64,000 bases of DNA from Bacteroides helcogenes P 36-108 (GTDB lineage Bacteria; Bacteroidota; Bacteroidia; Bacteroidales; Bacteroidaceae), in contig NC_014933.1 of NCBI RefSeq assembly GCF_000186225.1, positions 2,356,001-2,420,000 of the forward strand, in the 5' to 3' direction. The translations under genes and the position numbers were made by a program. The notes beneath the pieces are model-generated. The model did no database searches, was not told where the DNA came from, and saw only the letters and a program-made list of their open reading frames with translations. Positions 16,213-25,256 of this stretch are shown piece by piece; the stretch's first letter is position 1, and each line of letters opens with the position of its first letter.

Positions 16213-19200
16213 ATGAAATACTTAGTAAAGTGTTTATTGTTAATTGTCTGCTTTCTGTTTGTTCCGCTTTCAGCTTCTTCGTATCCGTCTTATGGGTATG
16301 TGGTTCCGACGATGGTGGAGGGCGGATTGCGTAACAGTACAATCTATGATATTCACTATGGCAATAAAGGATATGTGTGGTTTACCACCGATTTGGGCAT
16401 TTGCAGGTACGATGGCTTCAGAGTGCGGAGCTTTCCGTTGATTTCATGCAGAAATGCGGCTTTTCCTGTATCTAATGCTGTGGTGTCTGTCACCCAGGCT
16501 CCCGACAGTTTGTTGTATCTCCAACTGATGAATGGAGGCATAGCCTGTTTTGACCCGGACGAGGAGAAGTATCTGCCTGTGTCATGGGATAATACACTGA
16601 ACGGCATGGAAGTCCTTTCTTTCTATATGCCCGATGAAGGGCAGATATACGTAGGTACGTCCGGAGGATTGTATAAGGGGACGGTGTCGCACGAGGAGGG
16701 CATCGTCATCCGTCTGTCAGGAAAGCCGTTGCTCGAAGGAGAAGTGACGATGGTTTCGGGCATAGGCAAGCAATCTGTCTTTGCATGCGTCAACCGGACA
16801 AAGGTTGCGGTTTACCGTACAGATACACATGCTTTGGACTTTCCGGGAAAAAGTGGAAATTCGGAAATAACGGAGCTTTACGGACATGGAGGGTATTTGT
16901 GGATTTGTTCTTCTTCCGGAGTGGATCTATATGATTTGAAGCGGAAAAAGCTTGCGCCTATACGGGAGACCGGCGAGGACAGAAGCCGGATGGAGGGCGC
17001 ACGTGTTGTTGATATTGTATCGGCGGGTGACAGAAGCTATTATGTGGCTACCTATAAGGGGCTTTTCCTGTTGAAGTTCGGTTCCAAGGAACTGACGGAT
17101 GCAGATTGCCGCGTGAATTATGTGGAGCCGTCCTATTCTTCCGGAATAGGCAGCAGGGTGATGAGCCTGAAGTGGCAGGACGATCAGAAAATATTATGGA
17201 TAGGTACATCGGGTACGGGCTTGTACCGGATGTATGGAATGGAGAATACTTTTTGCACTTTGACCCAGACATTCGGCACTGAAATACGGAGGATAGAAGA
17301 AGATGTGAAAGGATACGTCTGGGTGTTGACGGACATAGGGGAGCTGTGGCGTAGCACGACTGCCGGACTCTCGGTGGGGACATCGTTCCGTCCGTGGACC
17401 AAAGGCCTGAAGGATGGCGAGAGCTATCGGATGAAGAAAGACGCGACAGGACATCTGTGGCTGGGCGATTCGCACGGCGGGATAATATGTATCACCCCGT
17501 CCACGGAGGAAGTCACTTCTTTCAAGCTGGAGCCCGAAGGTACGACAGACTTTTCGGAGCCTGTGCAGCAGCTCTGCCTGGATTCGAGGAACCGCATGTG
17601 GATTGCCACGTCCAATCATTTTGTGCTTCTCGACAGGACTACGGGGAAAAGCAAGATACTTCCTTTGGAGTATGGCGTGCGGAAGATTAAAAAAGTAAGC
17701 TCGATAGCCGAAGACAAGGAAGGTAACATCTGGCTGGGAACCGATGCCGGACTGAAGCGGCTGGACATGCAGGAAACGAAAATCAGCCTGCTGGGTGCGT
17801 ACGAGCAAGACGCCGGACTGGATGTCTCTCAAGTGTACTCGATATATGTGAACGGATACAATCAGATATTGGTGTCTTACTCCGACAAAATACTCCGGGT
17901 TGACGGACGTGACAAGGGCAAGGTGGACGGAGTGTTCACACTGCTCAACGGATTGTGCAGCAGTCATGTGCACTGCATGATAGACGATGAGAACGGGAAT
18001 ACCTGGATAGGGACGGAGTCGGGAGTGATGACAATCAGGAATGATAAGAAGATGCTGTATAATTATGCCTCGTTCGGACTGTCGAACGAGGTGTGCCGCC
18101 TTCATGACGGGCGGCTGCTGTGGGCCAATTCGTTGGGACTTACTTTCTTTGACCCACTGACGGTAAAGGCGGAACGGAGCGGCAACAAGGTGCTGCTTAC
18201 CGAGGCATGGATGAACGGAGAAGTGCTGCCATCGTCATTGACTTCCATTGAGGCAGTGGAGGGAGACGATCTGGCTTTCTACTTTTCCGATCTGGAATAC
18301 AGCAGGATGCAGCGAAGACTGTCTTATCGCCTGCTGCCCGATGAGGAATGGAAGACGCGTTCGCTGGAAGACGGAATCACATTCAGGAGGCTGTCTGCGG
18401 GTGACTACACTTTGCAGGTGAAGCTGCTTTATCCTGATGCGGAGGAAGGTGCGGTGCTGGAGATTCCTGTCGTTGTGAAAGCGAGTTGGTGGAACTCCGT
18501 CGGGGCCAAGTTGTGCTATTGCTTTGCGGTTTTCGGCCTGATATTGGCTGTATATTATTACGTTGAACGGAAAGGACGGGCACGGGAAGTGATCAGAAAC
18601 AGGGAGATTGAATTAAGAGAGACATTAAATTTGACAAGAATGGAACAAGAACAGAAAAACAAAATGGATATAATGCGCAATCAATTGCTGACGGCTTTTA
18701 TGGAGGAACTGCGCACGCCTCTTTCGCTGATTATCGCACCTTTGAAGGAGTTGTCGAGGGAAACCGGCCTGTCGTCCGGAATCCTCTCCAAGCTGCAAGT
18801 GGCATATCGCAATTCGCTGGGTATGCTGAATTCTTGCAATCAACTGTTGGCGGTTTATACTCAAGGTTCTTTGAGTGACAAGTTGGAGGCGGCTCCATAT
18901 TCGGTGGAAAGGCTTATGGACAGGACGGTTTTTGGAGTCAGCGAGCTGATGCGTCTCAACCAAATAGAGTTGAAGTACGACAAAAAGATAAGTAAGGGAT
19001 TGGATACATGGGGTGACAGCAAGCAGATAGGGTTCTTGATGCACAATCTTCTTTCCAATGCTTTCAACCATGTGCGTCTGTCCGGAGTTATCCGTCTTGT
19101 GTTGCAGGAAAGAGAACGTGAAGGCGTATGCTATTGTGTAATCATCGTTGCAGACAATGGCACGAACCGGATAAGGAGCGAGTCGAAGATGATGGAAGAT

Positions 19201-20298
19201 CAGTCATGGCTTGACTTGACGGATATTGAGCTGGGATATGATACAATGGAGAAGATAGCACAGCTTCATCACGGCACAATCTCCATGAACAGTGCCGAAG
19301 GCGAGGGCACGGAAATCGTTGTGGAACTCCCTGTAGGCAGGGAAGTGATGGAGGGAGACCCCAATGTCGTATTCATTGAACAGGAATCGGAGGAAGAGGA
19401 TACGGCGGATGTTTCTCTGCTGCCTGACGACGGGAGTTCTCAGGGAATGACTCCTGCGGAGGAAGCAAGCGTGTCCGGAGAATCGCAAAGGACTGCCACC
19501 GCACAGGAGGATGAGAACCGGAAAACGCTGCTTATCGTGGAAGACCATAAGGACATTAGGCTGTATCTGAAAGTCATTTTCGGAAAAGAGTATAATCTGC
19601 TGTTTGCCACCAACGGACAGGAGGGTATAGACACGGCGGTAGAAGGACAGCCCGACCTGGTGCTCTGCGATGTCATGATGCCTGTAAAGGACGGCTTTGA
19701 GTGCTGCCGCGAACTGAAGGAGGGGCTGTCAACCTGCCATATACCTATTATTATGCTGACGGCAAAGGTGGAGGATGACGATATTCTGCACGGGCTGGAA
19801 CTGGGAGCCGACGACTATGTGCTGAAACCTTTCACTCCGGGAATACTACAGGCAAAGGTGCGCAACCTGATTAACGCCCGCGTGCTTCTGAAGCGGATGT
19901 ACGCCAATATCCTGATGACACCCGAATCGGAAGAAACGGATGAGACCGAGATTGAAGAGGAAAAGAAGATGGAAGATCCCTTCATCGCCTCGGTGGTGAA
20001 GATTGTGGAGGATAATATGTGTGAAGCGGACTTCAACGTGAAGAAACTTGCCGCAGAGCTGAACATGAGCCAACCCACCCTCTACCGCAAGGTGAAACAG
20101 AGCACAGACTTCACCATCATAGAGCTGATCAGAGGAGTGCGCATGCGCAAGGCCGCCGTATTGCTGAAACAGAAAGTATATGCAGTGCAGGAAGTGGCCG
20201 AGATGGTGGGGTATAATGATATACCCACCTTCCGCAAGCATTTTGTGGACGCTTTCGGCACAACGCCCTCCACATATTCCAACTCGGATAATCCATAG
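16213..20298 (+). CDS. Hybrid two-component system regulator with degenerate kinase
   Basis: 1361 residues, typical hybrid two-component length. Signal peptide; periplasmic propeller of Reg_prop repeats ('GYVWFTTDLGICRYDGF', 'ILWIGTSGTGLYRMYG', 'NIWLGTDAGLKRLD', 'NTWIGTESGVMTI'); a Y_Y_Y-type domain; membrane helix about 763-783; HisKA-like region from about 816; ATPase-like region about 920-1050; receiver about 1103-1220 with 'LVLCDVMMP' (Asp1153) and 'VLKPF'; AraC-type DNA-binding end (about 1260-1361). The oddity: the kinase motif reads 'FMEELRTPLSLI', so the phospho-accepting His is Glu831. G1 reads 'DNGTN' rather than DxGxG, and the G2 glycines are missing. Receiver and AraC domain look intact. 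It is next to the fimbrial locus and not to glycan-use genes. Confidence 0.9.
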   Translation: MKYLVKCLLLIVCFLFVPLSASSYPSYGYVVPTMVEGGLRNSTIYDIHYGNKGYVWFTTDLGICRYDGFRVRSFPLISCRNAAFPVSNAVVSVTQAPDSLLYLQLMNGGIACFDPDEEKYLPVSWDNTLNGMEVLSFYMPDEGQIYVGTSGGLYKGTVSHEEGIVIRLSGKPLLEGEVTMVSGIGKQSVFACVNRTKVAVYRTDTHALDFPGKSGNSEITELYGHGGYLWICSSSGVDLYDLKRKKLAPIRETGEDRSRMEGARVVDIVSAGDRSYYVATYKGLFLLKFGSKELTDADCRVNYVEPSYSSGIGSRVMSLKWQDDQKILWIGTSGTGLYRMYGMENTFCTLTQTFGTEIRRIEEDVKGYVWVLTDIGELWRSTTAGLSVGTSFRPWTKGLKDGESYRMKKDATGHLWLGDSHGGIICITPSTEEVTSFKLEPEGTTDFSEPVQQLCLDSRNRMWIATSNHFVLLDRTTGKSKILPLEYGVRKIKKVSSIAEDKEGNIWLGTDAGLKRLDMQETKISLLGAYEQDAGLDVSQVYSIYVNGYNQILVSYSDKILRVDGRDKGKVDGVFTLLNGLCSSHVHCMIDDENGNTWIGTESGVMTIRNDKKMLYNYASFGLSNEVCRLHDGRLLWANSLGLTFFDPLTVKAERSGNKVLLTEAWMNGEVLPSSLTSIEAVEGDDLAFYFSDLEYSRMQRRLSYRLLPDEEWKTRSLEDGITFRRLSAGDYTLQVKLLYPDAEEGAVLEIPVVVKASWWNSVGAKLCYCFAVFGLILAVYYYVERKGRAREVIRNREIELRETLNLTRMEQEQKNKMDIMRNQLLTAFMEELRTPLSLIIAPLKELSRETGLSSGILSKLQVAYRNSLGMLNSCNQLLAVYTQGSLSDKLEAAPYSVERLMDRTVFGVSELMRLNQIELKYDKKISKGLDTWGDSKQIGFLMHNLLSNAFNHVRLSGVIRLVLQEREREGVCYCVIIVADNGTNRIRSESKMMEDQSWLDLTDIELGYDTMEKIAQLHHGTISMNSAEGEGTEIVVELPVGREVMEGDPNVVFIEQESEEEDTADVSLLPDDGSSQGMTPAEEASVSGESQRTATAQEDENRKTLLIVEDHKDIRLYLKVIFGKEYNLLFATNGQEGIDTAVEGQPDLVLCDVMMPVKDGFECCRELKEGLSTCHIPIIMLTAKVEDDDILHGLELGADDYVLKPFTPGILQAKVRNLINARVLLKRMYANILMTPESEETDETEIEEEKKMEDPFIASVVKIVEDNMCEADFNVKKLAAELNMSQPTLYRKVKQSTDFTIIELIRGVRMRKAAVLLKQKVYAVQEVAEMVGYNDIPTFRKHFVDAFGTTPSTYSNSDNP

Positions 20299-20345
20299 GC
20301 CGGCTATTTCTTTTCAAACTGCATGGGATAATGGATACCTTTTTA

Positions 20346-20353
20346 TATCTTTG
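20346..20353 (+). promoter_or_regulatory. -7 box of the riboflavin synthase gene
   Basis: TATCTTTG 36 bases before the ATG at 20390. The -33 element is weak. No FMN riboswitch fold is apparent in this short leader. Confidence 0.45.
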
Positions 20354-20389
20354 CGCAAAATAGTAATGTCGTAAATATCGAATATCAAG

Positions 20390-20992
20390 ATGTTTTCCGG
20401 AATAGTAGAAGAATGTGCCACACTGGTGGCGATGGTCAAAGACCAGGAAAATGTGCATTTTACTTTCAAATGCCCGTTCGTGAATGAATTGAAAATAGAT
20501 CAGAGTATAGCTCATAACGGCGTGTGCCTGACGGTAGTCGGCATGAAAGACGATACCTATACAGTTACGGCCATGAAGGAGACCTTGGAGCGCTCAAACC
20601 TCGGCTTGCTGGCGGTAGGGGATGAGGTGAACGTGGAACGCAGTATGATGATGAACGGGCGCCTTGACGGACATATCGTGCAGGGACATGTGGACCAGAC
20701 TGCGGAATGCGTTGATATCAGGGATGCCGAAGGCAGCTATTACTTCACTTTCAGATATGCCTTTGACAAGGAAATGGCGAAACGCGGTTATATCACTGTC
20801 GATAAAGGCTCTGTTACGGTGAATGGCGTCAGTCTGACCGTGTGCAACCCTGCGGATGACACTTTTCAGGTAGCCATCATTCCTTATACTTTTGAGCATA
20901 CCAATTTTCATGCCCTGAGAAAAGGCAGCGTGGTCAATCTTGAGTTCGACATCATAGGCAAGTACATTAGCCGCATGATACAATACAGATAA
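20390..20992 (+). CDS. ribE: Riboflavin synthase alpha subunit
   Basis: 200 residues. It converts two 6,7-dimethyl-8-ribityllumazine molecules to riboflavin and a pyrimidinedione in the cytoplasm. It has the standard two lumazine-binding repeats: 'MFSGIVEECATL' with 'NGVCLTVVGM' in the first, 'GHIVQGHVDQTAE' at the junction, and 'NGVSLTVCNP' in the second. Start, length and motifs are normal. It stands alone rather than in a rib operon, followed by the convergent YihY-type gene with only 26 bases between stops. Symbol usage differs among organisms (ribE or ribC). Confidence 0.96.
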   Translation: MFSGIVEECATLVAMVKDQENVHFTFKCPFVNELKIDQSIAHNGVCLTVVGMKDDTYTVTAMKETLERSNLGLLAVGDEVNVERSMMMNGRLDGHIVQGHVDQTAECVDIRDAEGSYYFTFRYAFDKEMAKRGYITVDKGSVTVNGVSLTVCNPADDTFQVAIIPYTFEHTNFHALRKGSVVNLEFDIIGKYISRMIQYR

Positions 20993-21018
20993 GGAGAGAC
21001 AAATGGAAGCGCGGTGGT

Positions 21019-22338
21019 CTATAAGTCTTTCAGCAATACTTGGCCTGCATTCTTGTAGTATTCTTCCCGTGCATCCAGCAATACCTTCCACTGGCCGTTG
21101 AATTCATTGTCCTTGTCTATCTTGAAGTCTTCGGAGCCGTGTGTGTCCAGCTTGTCCAGCAACAGGGCCACGTTCAGCTTATTGATGTCCATGGAGGGCT
21201 GGTAGGCTATGGCTTCGCTCTTTTCATCGGTTGCCACTTCGTGAAGAAGATTGATTTCCTGCAGTTCATAGAGAATTTTATGAGTCAGGCGTATGGGTAT
21301 CTGGCATTCATCGGAGATTTCCTCTGCCGTGTAAGGAGGTTCGTTGTTCTCAAAACGCCGGGTGACAAGAGACATGATAAGGATGGATATGAAGTCGCGG
21401 TAACGGCGGCTGATGTTCCGGGTATCCTTGTCGAAGCTGAAATTCCTGATATTTTGCCCGGCATACGTCAGTTCGGCTCCGAAAAGGCAGATGGTCCATG
21501 AAATCTGGAGCCACAACAGGAACAGGGGAAGGGCGGCAAAGCTGCCGTAAATGGCATTATAGCGCGATACCCATACCTGCCCGCTGATGTAAAGGAACTG
21601 AAATGCCTGATGTGCCGTACCTGCCAGAATGCCCGATATGAGGGCATGGCTGAACTTGACTTTCGTGTTCGGCATGAAGACGTACAGCGCCGTGAACATG
21701 CACCACGTGAGTACGAACGGAATCAGCCGTATCATAAACTTGCCGAGGGGAGCGAGCAGGGTAAAGTCTTCTATGTTCTTCACCATTGTGCTCATGAAGA
21801 TGGAAAGGCCGCCGGAAACAACTATGAGGATGGGCATCAGCAGAAGCATGGAGAAGTAATCCGTGATTTTGCGGTACATGCTGCGCGCTTTCTTTACCTG
21901 CCAGATGCGGTTGAAGGTTATCTCCATGTTATTGATCAGGTTGAGCACCGACCAGAGCAGCATCACCAAACCGACACCGATAAACACACCGCTTTTGGTC
22001 TGTGACAAATATGAATCCACAAACCGGAGCATCATTTCCGTTGTCTCTGTCGGACCGCCAAAACCACTGATGATCTGGTTTTCCATCAAATTGTCGAATC
22101 CGAAGCCGCGTGCTATGGCGAATAATATGGCAAGTATGGGCACAATGGCCAACAGAGTGCTGTATGTCAATGCGGAAGCTTTGTTGACGATGCGGTCTTT
22201 GGTGAACCTGTTGATGCAGAGATAGATTGTTTTGATGATATTATAAACCGAAAAAGTGGTTCGGGTAACTTCGTCTTCTGTAATACGCCAGATGTCGTAA
22301 GTGAGGAATTTCCAGAGGGCAGCGATACGTTTGTTCAT
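21019..22338 (-). CDS. YihY/BrkB-family inner-membrane protein
   Basis: 439 residues with about six membrane helices in the first 300: 'ASALTYSTLLAIVPILAILF' near residue 60 is the family signature, followed by 'GVGLVMLLWSVLNLINNME' and 'RIWQVKKARSMYRKITDYFS'. The C-terminal ~130 residues are soluble and winged-helix-like ('YTAEEISDECQIPIRLTHKI'), a layout usual in Bacteroidota members. The family was once called RNase BN in error; the true role is unclear, perhaps transport. It is convergent with ribE, and the RNase P RNA lies just upstream on the same strand. Confidence 0.88.
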   Translation of the reverse strand: MNKRIAALWKFLTYDIWRITEDEVTRTTFSVYNIIKTIYLCINRFTKDRIVNKASALTYSTLLAIVPILAILFAIARGFGFDNLMENQIISGFGGPTETTEMMLRFVDSYLSQTKSGVFIGVGLVMLLWSVLNLINNMEITFNRIWQVKKARSMYRKITDYFSMLLLMPILIVVSGGLSIFMSTMVKNIEDFTLLAPLGKFMIRLIPFVLTWCMFTALYVFMPNTKVKFSHALISGILAGTAHQAFQFLYISGQVWVSRYNAIYGSFAALPLFLLWLQISWTICLFGAELTYAGQNIRNFSFDKDTRNISRRYRDFISILIMSLVTRRFENNEPPYTAEEISDECQIPIRLTHKILYELQEINLLHEVATDEKSEAIAYQPSMDINKLNVALLLDKLDTHGSEDFKIDKDNEFNGQWKVLLDAREEYYKNAGQVLLKDL

Positions 22339-22370
22339 AATTTATGACGGATGAAAGAATATAAAAAAAC

Positions 22371-22722
22371 AGTCGGTCTGTAAGCCGGGTTCTGTACCTT
22401 TATCAAGGTGTCTGCCATTTATCTAAGCCGTATGTCACCATACCGGCTTTAGCGGTCTACCCTCCGGCTGGAGCGAGCAACTCTCATAACGCCGGTTTAC
22501 ATGACCTTACAACTCCCAAGACGCACAGCCCTTGTGTCGCCACAAGTCTGGTGGGCTCTTACCCCACCTTCTCACCCTTACCGTGGCCCGAAGGCTGCGG
22601 CGGTTGTTTTCTTCTGCGTTACTCTACCCTCACGGACAGCTTTCTGTTAGGAAGTGGGATGCTCTGCGTTGCCCGGACTTTCCTCTATACGCACGGGGCG
22701 CAAGCGGCAGACCGACCGACTG
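22371..22722 (-). ncRNA. rnpB: RNase P RNA, bacterial class A
   Basis: About 352 nt on the minus strand. Universal elements are present: GAGGAAAGTCCGGGC (complement of 22671-22685) near the 5' end, and ACAGAACCCGGCTTA (complement of 22381-22395) near the 3' end. The two ends can pair through CAGTCGGTCGGTCT and AGACCGACT. It is the catalytic RNA that matures the 5' ends of tRNAs. Ends are placed on the outer P1 pairing and may be off by a few bases. A short protein frame across it on the plus strand is spurious. Confidence 0.95.
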
Positions 22723-22734
22723 CTTTATGGTTGG

Positions 22735-22742
22735 CAAAGATA
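22735..22742 (-). promoter_or_regulatory. -7 box of the RNase P RNA gene
   Basis: CAAAGATA on the plus strand reads TATCTTTG on the minus strand, 12 bases before the RNA's predicted 5' end, the right distance for a -7 element. No clear -33 TTTG. Confidence 0.6.
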
Positions 22743-22825
22743 CGATATTCCTGAAAATATGTATCTGTTTTGGAAATAATTTGTAGCTTTGCTATCATTA
22801 ATAACCCCCAAAATCAATTTGACCA

Positions 22826-24031
22826 ATGAAAAAGCCGGCCTTTCTTCTTCTTTCCTTTCTTCTCTTTATTCCATTTTTTGCCGTTGCTTCGGAAACCGGT
22901 GACCGTACCGTTCCTCCGGAAGTGGCACAACTTTCTGACAGCCTGAAACGCGTGTATGCACCTGACAGGCGCGTGGCTTTGTTTGATGTGGATTATTCTT
23001 TCTCCGGCAAGAATGTGATGCTGCGCGGTGTCACCACTTCGGCGGAGGCGAAGGCAGCATTGCTGCATGCATTGGTAAAGGCAGGCTACCACGTGATGGA
23101 TTGCCTGCAATTGCTTCCCGACGCTGACCGGCTGGAAGGTAAAACCTATGGAATTATCAATGTGTCGGTAGCCAATCTGCGTGCAGAACCGGATTTTTCT
23201 TCGGAAATGATGACGCAGGGATTGATGGGAATGCCCATACGCGTATTGCAGCGCGATGGCTGGTATCGCATCCAGACACCCGATGATTATATCGCATGGG
23301 TGCACCGTGTGGGCATTCATCCGGTGACCGGAGAGGAATTGGCTGCTTGGAACAATGCCGAAAAGATTGTGGTGACTTCTCATTACGGTTTTGTCTATTC
23401 GCAGCCCGATCAGGCCTCGCAGCCCGTTTCTGACGTTGTGGCGGGCAACCGGCTGAAGTGGGACGGCGCAAAAGGGGCTTTCTATAAAGTGACTTATCCC
23501 GACGGACGCCGGGGATACATCTCCAAATCCATTGCGATGCCCGAAAAGAAGTGGCGCTCCGGTCTGAAACAGGATGCGGCAAGTATTATCCGCACGGCCC
23601 ACACCATGATGGGCATTCCTTATCTATGGGCGGGAACTTCCTCCAAAGGTGTGGATTGCAGTGGCTTTGTACGTACTGTGCTTTTTATGCACGACATTAT
23701 CATTCCGCGTGACGCCTCCCAGCAAGCTTATACGGGCCGGCATATTGATATAGCGCCCGACTTCAGTAATCTGCGTCCCGGCGATCTGATATTCTTCGGT
23801 CGCAAAGCCACGCCGGAGCTTAAAGAACGGGTGGTGCATGTCGGAATATATATCGGTAACAGGCGTTTTATCCATTCGCAGGGTGACGTGCATGTCAGCA
23901 GCCTTGATCCGGCAGACGAGCTGTTCGATGAGTATAATCTTGGCCGCCTGCTGTTTGCTTCGCGCGTGATGCCTTATATAAATAAGGAAACACTACTTAA
24001 TACCACGGCTGTCAACCCGTATTATAAATGA
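22826..24031 (+). CDS. NlpC/P60 murein peptidase with SH3 domains
   Basis: 401-residue exported peptidase of family C40. Signal peptide (MKKPAFLLLSFLLFIPFFAVAS), then SH3-like region(s) ('VSVANLRAEPDFSSEMMTQG' near residue 110-130), then the catalytic domain with 'GVDCSGFVRT' (Cys278), 'VVHVGIYIG' (His338) and 'RRFIHSQGD' (His350). Related Bacteroides enzymes cleave gamma-D-Glu-diaminopimelate bonds in murein peptides. The next gene is a dipeptide epimerase acting on L-Ala-Glu type products, and the third is a transglutaminase-like protein, so the three probably process and recycle murein peptides. Confidence 0.92.
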   Translation: MKKPAFLLLSFLLFIPFFAVASETGDRTVPPEVAQLSDSLKRVYAPDRRVALFDVDYSFSGKNVMLRGVTTSAEAKAALLHALVKAGYHVMDCLQLLPDADRLEGKTYGIINVSVANLRAEPDFSSEMMTQGLMGMPIRVLQRDGWYRIQTPDDYIAWVHRVGIHPVTGEELAAWNNAEKIVVTSHYGFVYSQPDQASQPVSDVVAGNRLKWDGAKGAFYKVTYPDGRRGYISKSIAMPEKKWRSGLKQDAASIIRTAHTMMGIPYLWAGTSSKGVDCSGFVRTVLFMHDIIIPRDASQQAYTGRHIDIAPDFSNLRPGDLIFFGRKATPELKERVVHVGIYIGNRRFIHSQGDVHVSSLDPADELFDEYNLGRLLFASRVMPYINKETLLNTTAVNPYYK

Positions 24032-24068
24032 TAATTTAGCTGTGTGTCTGAAAAAACAATATAATATT

Positions 24069-25235
24069 ATGCAAAACCGAAGAGATTTTCTGAAGACCGC
24101 CGCCTTTGCGGCGTTGGGCTCGGGCATGGCCCTTAACGGTGTTTTTGCGGAAGGCGGGAGCCCGGCTTTGTTCAGCATCAATAAAAGCGGAATTACCCCG
24201 AAAATGAAGCTGCGTTTCTTTCCCTATGAATTGAAGTTGCGTCATGTGTTTACAGTGGCCGCTTACTCACGTACCACCACACCCGATGTGCAGGTGGAGA
24301 TAGAGTATGACGGAGTCATCGGCTATGGTGAGGCTTCCATGCCCCCTTACTTGCAGCATGAATTGGGTACGATGGACAGCGTGCAGGCTTTCCTGAAGAA
24401 AGCCCGTGATGTGATAGGCCGGTTTCCCGATCCTTTTTGCCTCGAAGAAATCCTGACCTGCATAGATGGATTGTCCGCCGGAGATGCCGCTGCCAAAGCG
24501 GCGGTGGACATTGCCCTGCACGACCTTGTGGGGAAGTTGCTGCAAGCTCCGTGGTACAAAATATGGGGGCTGGATAAGGATAAGACGCCGTCCACTACTT
24601 TTACCATCGGTATTGATACGGCCGATGTGGTACGTGCAAAAACAAAGGAATGCGCCGAACGATTCAATATCCTCAAGGTGAAACTGGGACGTGACAATGA
24701 TAAGGAAATGATCGAGACCATCCGTTCGGTCACGGATCTCCCGATTGCGATTGATGCCAATCAGGGCTGGAAAGACAAGTATCATGCTCTTGACATGATT
24801 CATTGGCTGAAGGAGAAAGGCATTGTCATGATAGAACAGCCGATGCCTAAAGAGCAACTGGATGATATTGCGTGGGTAACCCAGCAAAGTCCGTTGCCTG
24901 TATTTGCCGATGAATCTGTACAGCGTCTCAAGGATGTGGCCGGCTTGCGGGGAGCTTTCACCGGCATCAACATCAAACTGATGAAATGTACCGGGATGCG
25001 TGAAGCGTGGAAAATGGTCACTTTAGCGCGTGCGCTGGATATGAAGGTAATGGTGGGATGCATGACGGAGACTTCATGTGCCGTTTCCGCTGCCGCCCAG
25101 CTCTCGCCTGCCGTTGATTTTGCTGATCTGGATGGTAACCTGTTGATTGCCAACGACCGTTTCAAAGGGATGGAAGTGGTGGCAGGCAAGGTTACATTGC
25201 CTGATTTGCCGGGTATCGGAGTCATAAAACTATAA
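24069..25235 (+). CDS. L-Ala-D/L-Glu-type dipeptide epimerase with Tat-like signal
   Basis: 388-residue enolase-superfamily enzyme (muconate-lactonizing subgroup) from the ATG at 24069. The catalytic set is visible: 'ILKVKLGRD' (Lys pair), 'IAIDANQGW' (Asp), 'VMIEQPM' (Glu), 'PVFADES' (Asp) and 'INIKLMK' (Lys). These enzymes epimerise the second residue of L-Ala-D-Glu from murein. The N-terminus 'MQNRRDFLKTAAFAALGSG' looks like a twin-arginine export signal, unusual because the well-studied E. coli enzyme is cytoplasmic. Gap to the peptidase gene is 37 bases. Substrate is inferred from neighbours; export by Tat is inferred from the signal alone. Confidence 0.88.
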   Translation: MQNRRDFLKTAAFAALGSGMALNGVFAEGGSPALFSINKSGITPKMKLRFFPYELKLRHVFTVAAYSRTTTPDVQVEIEYDGVIGYGEASMPPYLQHELGTMDSVQAFLKKARDVIGRFPDPFCLEEILTCIDGLSAGDAAAKAAVDIALHDLVGKLLQAPWYKIWGLDKDKTPSTTFTIGIDTADVVRAKTKECAERFNILKVKLGRDNDKEMIETIRSVTDLPIAIDANQGWKDKYHALDMIHWLKEKGIVMIEQPMPKEQLDDIAWVTQQSPLPVFADESVQRLKDVAGLRGAFTGINIKLMKCTGMREAWKMVTLARALDMKVMVGCMTETSCAVSAAAQLSPAVDFADLDGNLLIANDRFKGMEVVAGKVTLPDLPGIGVIKL

Positions 25236-25256
25236 TGTCCTCAAAACTGGAAACAG

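Noticed and set aside
17194..18105. A 303-residue minus-strand frame inside the hybrid regulator
   Set aside because: Lies fully opposite the propeller repeats and reflects their codon pattern; no family resemblance.
20293..20389. FMN riboswitch ahead of riboflavin synthase
   Set aside because: The leader is under 100 bases and lacks the conserved RFN elements.
22532..22786. Small plus-strand proteins across 22.5-22.8 kb
   Set aside because: They overlap the conserved core of the RNase P RNA on the other strand.
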